In this document: in pieces, positions 59,461 to 64,000 of the stretch
Layout: the number at the start of each line of letters is the position of its first letter
Numbering within the stretch: the stretch's first letter is position 1
NCBI RefSeq assembly: GCF_004664715.2
Contig: NC_051069.1
Span: forward strand, 13,392,226-13,456,225
DNA: 64,000 nucleotides
From: Peromyscus leucopus
Lineage: Eukaryota; Chordata; Mammalia; Rodentia; Cricetidae
Reading direction: 5' to 3'
Translations under genes and position numbers: made by a program
The notes under the pieces: model-generated
What the model was told of the DNA's origin: nothing
Seen by the model: the letters and a program-made list of their open reading frames with translations, nothing else
Database searches by the model: none

Positions 59461-60264
59461 GGACACCTGCAACACCGCACCTGCCCTCCCTTCCTCTCCT
59501 CACAGGACACCTGCAACACCGCACCTGCCCTCCCTTCCTCTCCTCACAGGACACCTGCAACACCACACCTGCCCTTCCCTCCTCTCCTCACAGGACACCT
59601 GCAACACCGCACCTGCCCTCCCTCTCCTCACAGGACACTTGCAACACCACACCTGCCCTTCCTCTCCTCACAGGACACCTGCAACACCACACCTGCCCTC
59701 CCTTCCTCTCCTCACAGGACACTTGCAACACCACACCTGCCCTCCCTCCCTCTCCTCACAGGACACCTGCAACACCACACCTGCCCTCCCCCTCTCCTCA
59801 CAGGACACCTGCAACACCACACCTGCCCTCCTCCTCTCCTCACAGGACACCTGCAACACCGCACCTGCCCTCCCTCTCCTCACAGGACACCTGCAACACC
59901 GCACCTGCCCTCCCTTCCTCTCCTCACAGGACACCTGCAACACCGCACCTGCCCTCCCTCTCCTCACAGGACACCTGCAACACCACACCTGCCCTCCCTC
60001 TCCTCACAGGACACTTGCAACACCACACCTGCCCTCCCTCCCTCTCCTCACAGGACACCTGCAACACCACACCTGCCTTCCTTCCTCTCCTCACAGGACA
60101 CCTGCAACACCGCACCTGCCCTCCCTCTCCTCACAGGACACCTGCAACACCGCACCTGCCTTCCCTTCCTCTCCTCACAGGACACCTGCAACACCACACC
60201 TGCCCTCCCTCCCTCTCCTCACAGGACACCTGCAACACCACACCTGCCCTCCCTTCCTCTCCCC
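59461..60264. repeat. Minisatellite, about 19 units of 40-44 bp, HEXA intron 1
   Basis: Each unit reads ggacacYtgcaacaccRcac, then a variable C/T tract of ctccct-like blocks, then cctcaca. Unit lengths of 40, 42 and 44 bp alternate in the C/T tract. The strand shown is strongly C/T-rich. The array has no stops in any plus frame, which creates long spurious ORFs. Confidence 0.97.
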
Positions 60265-60534
60265 CTCGATGGAAGGTTTCCCTTCACCTGCACTCTGGAT
60301 CTCCCCTCAGGCTCCTCTTGTATAAACTATCCTCCCGACCAAGTCTTCAGGTGATTTCTTTCCACTCTTTCCCACCAGCTTTGAAGTTCTGGCCATCTTC
60401 CAGGTCTCAAGTGCACATCATCTCAAAGACCCACTCTTTCTCTGGCTTTCCTGCCTTAGAGAAACTGCAGAGGAAAGGCAGACTGGGTGCTTGGGACTGG
60501 ACCCCAAAGACAGGCAGATTGGAGCTTAAAAACC

Positions 60535-60945
60535 TGTAAGGCCTTGGGTAGGTTATTCACTGAGTTGTGGTTTCTCGTCTGTAAAATGGGGTTGTGACAC
60601 CATCTACCTTATCTGTTAGATAAGAGGAAGTAAATAAGTTAACACTGTCAAGTGCTTAGCTTGGTATCTGGCACATGGTAAACACTCAGACAGCTGGACC
60701 TGGCTAGTCTTCTCTTTGTAGACACTTCCTCACACTCCATCTCCTCTACACGCAACTGTGACCTAGCTTCCCTCAACACACTCCTCTGAAAACGGCTTCA
60801 CCAAAATTCTGTGGTTCTGTAACTAAGTTCACGGGACCCTTTCCAGTTCACTCATTTACTCATTCATTCATTCAATAAGTTATTTATGGAGGGCCTATTA
60901 AGTGCTAGGAATACAGCGGCGATCAAAATGAGTAAAAATCCCTGG
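60535..60945 (+). mobile_element. MIR (60,535-60,692) and L2-like fragment (60,834-60,945)
   Basis: The MIR is well kept (cgtctgtaaaatggggttgt ... ggcacatggtaaacactca). The L2-like piece has tcattcattcattcaataag and caaaatgagtaaaaatccct. Confidence 0.65.
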
Positions 60946-61019
60946 TGTCAGAGAGTCAGTGTTCTGGAGATGGCTCTTCTTTCAGGCTGGTCAAACATCC
61001 CGACACTGAAACAAAGCTC

Positions 61020-61185
61020 GCTCAGCTTGGCTCTGGTAGCACGAGCTTTTTAATCCCAGCACTCGGGAGGCAGAGAGAGGTGAACCTCTGTGAACTCAAG
61101 GCCAGCTTGATCTATGTAGTAGGTTCCATGCTATTCAGGGCCACACAGAGACCCTGTCTCAAAACAGAAACAAACCTTCCCTTGA
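61020..61185 (+). mobile_element. B1 SINE, HEXA intron 1
   Basis: tttttaatcccagcactcgg and accctgtctcaaaacagaaa, in plus orientation. Confidence 0.85.
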
Positions 61186-61724
61186 CTTAGGGGGCTCTGC
61201 TCTCCTGGTCTCCTACATTCTTGAACACGACCCTCCTTTTCTACGCCAGCCTTCTCTCTTCCTCCTCTCACAGTCTCCTTGGACAACAACATCTGCTTCC
61301 ACAGTAAGCGCATGACTTCCAAATCTATTTTCCAAGCCAGCTCCTTTTGTGGAGCTGTACAACTGGGCACCTCTGGCGTCTTCAATGCAAAAGTGAACTC
61401 TTTACTTCTCTTGGCTAATCCTGTCTCTCGCTTTGATCATATTCAAGCGTTAACCATTGTCCTAAGCACTGAGGTTTCAACAGTTTTAAAAAAAGATTCA
61501 ATTAAGTCTTATAATTACAAAACTCATCATTAACTTAGCATTGTGCCACTTTCCCACCCTCACTGGCCAGAGCCTCACTCAGTTCAGCCAGTTGTAGTTT
61601 CTCTCCGAGATGACTGTAAAAACCATCCAGGTGGTCCCTCCCACCTCCACATAGTCCTCATTGCAACTGGCTGTCTCCTGGGATCTCTTAGTATGAATAT
61701 CCCTGTGTTAAACCTCCCAATGGG

Positions 61725-61825
61725 ACCAGGGATGTAACTGGAGGACAGAACACTTGCCCAGCATCGTAACGATCATAAAGCCCAAGGTTCGAACCTCAGC
61801 ACCAAAAACAAAACAAAAAAAACAT
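61725..61825 (+). mobile_element. ID SINE, HEXA intron 1
   Basis: gggaccagggatgtaactgg with an A-rich tail of CAAAA repeats. Confidence 0.7.
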
Positions 61826-62179
61826 CTTCTAGTATAACGGTGTCCCAAGGTTTTCAGGTGATGCCCAGAAGCCACCGGAGACCTTCAGGCTCATTTTCTC
61901 TCTCACTATTTGGGAATTCTCATTACAATGAAGTGAACTCTTTCCAGAGCCTTGGAACTGTCCTGTCTTCTCCATTCTTTTCTCATCACAGATTGCTTCT
62001 TCCAACTGAAACAAACTTGGCATTTCTTCCACACTTGTTTGGCTAAGAAAAAGCTCTGGTTTTCCTTTTATAAAGCTGTTTTGACCATTCCCCCCACCCT
62101 TTCCTAAGAGAGCTCCCTATGTGATCATGGAGTACGCAAACATTTTTCATAACACTTATCTTAATATAAGCTGTCTATC

Positions 62180-63010
62180 TCCTCACCTAGGCTGTGAGCT
62201 CCTCAACAGCAGGGACCAATCTGTGTCTTTGTATTCCCAGTGCCTGATACACGGCAGCCATTCAATAAGTGTTTGCTGAAAAAATGAATGATGCTAGAAT
62301 TAAAATATGCACATTTAATGCTATGGATGCATAATGGCTGTGCTACACGACAGTCAGGCAAACAGTTAACCTAGCAATTCTTTTACACACCCGAGTCTGT
62401 TTTTTTCTGAAATCTTAAGGCTGGGGTGAAGGTTGCTAAGAAGATACCCAGGCTTATACAAAGTGCCTTTTCAGACATGCTCTGAAGGACGCTGGGGGTG
62501 TAAATCCAAAGCTTTAGGTCCTTCTACTTCTCTGGAAGGGAAAATTTGCTACTTTTAGGGCACCTGGAAACTATAAATCTTTACCTTAGTGCAAAACCAC
62601 CTCCCCCTCCACCCAGCTCACTCCTCCCCAAATCAAAGCATCCCCGTCTGCCATGCACTAGATACAAAACCCTAGCAAGGCAAAGAAAACGTATGGGGTT
62701 GTGTTATAAAGTGGCATCTGGTTTGGCCTCTGGGTTGGAAACTAGGAAAAGTCAAGCCCTTGAGGACACCTTCCCACTCTTTAAAGCCTACCCTGCCCCC
62801 ATAGGCTCTGGTATTCTCTTAAACTGTGACAAGGTTTGTTCCATGACCTCTTTCTCCTCCCCCTCCCCGCTTTCACTCATCACACTCTGGCCTTCCCTGA
62901 CTAAGATGCGTCAGGGGCTGTTATAGGTGCTGGGGCATTTAAAAAGAAAAACCTGCCCTAGGGTCCCTGCCACGAGGAGCTCACAGTTTAGCGGGAGAGA
63001 TAAACAATTA
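62180..63010 (+). mobile_element. L2-like fragments (62,180-62,290 and 62,915-63,010)
   Basis: The first has aggctgtgagctcctcaaca and tcaataagtgtttgctgaaa. The second has gtccctgccacgaggagctc. The DNA between them is unique. Confidence 0.5.
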
Positions 63011-63177
63011 CTAATCCCTGAGATGATTTATGGCAGACAGCATAAATGGTCCCTCCAGACAGGGAAGAACACTTCGCACCGGAAGAACCTCCTGCATGTG
63101 ATCTGGAACCATGCTGTGTTTGCACAGAGGTCATCAACAGCATGGGACACACAGGTATGACTAGGGTAGACAGGGAT

Positions 63178-63365
63178 GTGAGATTTATTTTGTATATATG
63201 AGCATTTTGCCTGCAGGTATGTCTATAGCATGTGCATGCCTGGTGCACATGGAGGTTAGAAGAGGGTGTTTCATCCCCTGGATCACAGATGGTTATGAGG
63301 CACTACAGGGTGCTGGGGACCAAACCTGGGTCCTCTGCAGGAGCAATAAGCAGTCTCTCCAACAA
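63178..63365 (-). mobile_element. B3 SINE, HEXA intron 1
   Basis: gagatttattttgtatatat to ctctgcaggagcaataagca, minus orientation. From 63,400 to 63,960 the intron is AT-rich without recognisable features. Confidence 0.75.
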
Positions 63366-63965
63366 TCCCCCACCCCTCCACCCTCTTATGCCCCAACCAA
63401 TGGCAGTCTCAGAAGACAATTGCCCTGAGGCTGGGGTCTCTCCTTGATGCTGATCTCGAACAGGATGTTTCAAGATTTTTCACCCTCCAGACACTACTAA
63501 CCCTTATTCTCCCACCCACTGATAATATGAATATTTATAAGTACTTATTCCCATCCTATCTTTTGTTGTAAAAACCAGTTAGCTTTTTTCTTTTTCTCCA
63601 TACTTTAAAAATCTGATCTGTCCCTTCCAATGCCATCACTATCAGAAAAAGAACATCGCCCCACAATCCTCAATCCCAGGGAGAAATCTGGTTAACAATT
63701 TCACAGTTCCATTAAAACAAAAATAAAATAAAAGAACACCAAAATCAGTCCTAGTTTATATCAGATTATGACATTTTTCCATTTATCGAAAATTTGCAAA
63801 TCTTTAAATATCAATGAGAAATCCACCATTGTTATTTGTAAATATTGAATGAATCCCATTGACGGAATAATCCTTAACTTATCTAACTCTTATTTATGAC
63901 ATTTGATGTTTCTAAATTTCAACCCACCCCACCCCACCCCTAGACAGGATTCCTATCTGTTAACA

Positions 63966-64000
63966 TCCCTGGCTGTCCTGGAACTCACTTGTAGCCCAGG
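63966..64000 (-). mobile_element. B1 SINE cut by the window edge
   Basis: ccctggctgtcctggaactc is the 3'-central part of a minus-strand B1. Confidence 0.6.

Noticed and set aside
59461..60264. CRISPR-like array of repeats and spacers
   Set aside because: The repeat is contiguous, the variable part is a slipped C/T tract rather than unique spacers, and the DNA is mammalian.
59389..60539. Long overlapping plus-strand ORFs (321, 377 and 228 codons) and a 106-codon minus ORF
   Set aside because: They are open only because the C/T-rich minisatellite unit has no stops in those frames. The unit length is not a multiple of three, so all frames read similar Pro/His/Thr repeats. They lie in a HEXA intron.
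55788..64000. Search for HEXA exon 1 and its promoter
   Set aside because: No stretch encodes the expected signal peptide and N-terminal domain, and no CpG island is visible. Exon 1 is taken to lie beyond the window.

Overview
This window is vertebrate (rodent) genomic DNA. Two intron-containing genes lie on the minus strand, separated and interrupted by many rodent-specific SINEs (B1, B2/B3, B4, ID, RSINE1-like), L1 fragments, older MIR/L2 remnants and microsatellites. Several B1 copies carry the body sequence seen in hamsters, voles and deer mice (for example 'gatccaggacaggcaccaaa'), which suggests a cricetid rodent. That species call is inference. Nothing prokaryotic or plasmid-like is present.

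Layout from left to right. Positions 1-30,400 hold CELF6, which encodes a CELF/Bruno-family RNA-binding protein with three RRMs. The stop codon is at 677-679 and the ATG at 29,898-29,900. I could place exons 1-3 and 6-12 to the base with clean GT/AG junctions and continuous phase. Exon 4 is recognisable at about 3,123-3,218 but carries three single-base losses in homopolymer runs and then dissolves into unreadable sequence. Exon 5 is absent, and in its place are 41 A's followed by about 65 C's. This looks like an assembly or consensus failure in a GC-rich stretch rather than real gene decay. Exon 1 lies in a CpG-rich, TATA-less promoter at about 29.6-30.4 kb with repeated GC boxes, a perfect CRE, an octamer and a CCAAT box.

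Positions 30.4-44.46 kb are intergenic. They hold a dense SINE field (31-36 kb), a 5'-truncated L1 with an open ORF2 C-terminus (36.5-37.7 kb), a probable solo LTR (about 38.2-38.9 kb) split by a B1, and two divergent CTCF-like motifs near 42.3 and 43.6 kb. No gene is evident there.

Positions 44.46-64 kb hold HEXA, the alpha subunit of lysosomal beta-hexosaminidase. Exons 2-14 are complete (1,334 coding bases including the stop). All junctions are canonical, the phases match the known gene, and the catalytic Asp-Glu pair is present. Exon 1 (signal peptide and first ~84 residues) is not seen and should lie beyond 64,000. The two genes run head-to-tail and are functionally unrelated: CELF6 regulates splicing and mRNA in neurons, and HEXA degrades GM2 ganglioside in lysosomes.

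No new multi-gene system is present. The items most worth a second look are the damaged CELF6 RRM2 exons; a cluster of three RFX X-box-like motifs at exact 26-bp spacing in CELF6 intron 2; a 95-bp alternating purine-pyrimidine tract against the HEXA exon 12 acceptor; a 19-unit minisatellite in HEXA intron 1; a tailless B1 fragment with a 14-bp target duplication; and substitutions in the HEXA loop that contacts the GM2 activator.
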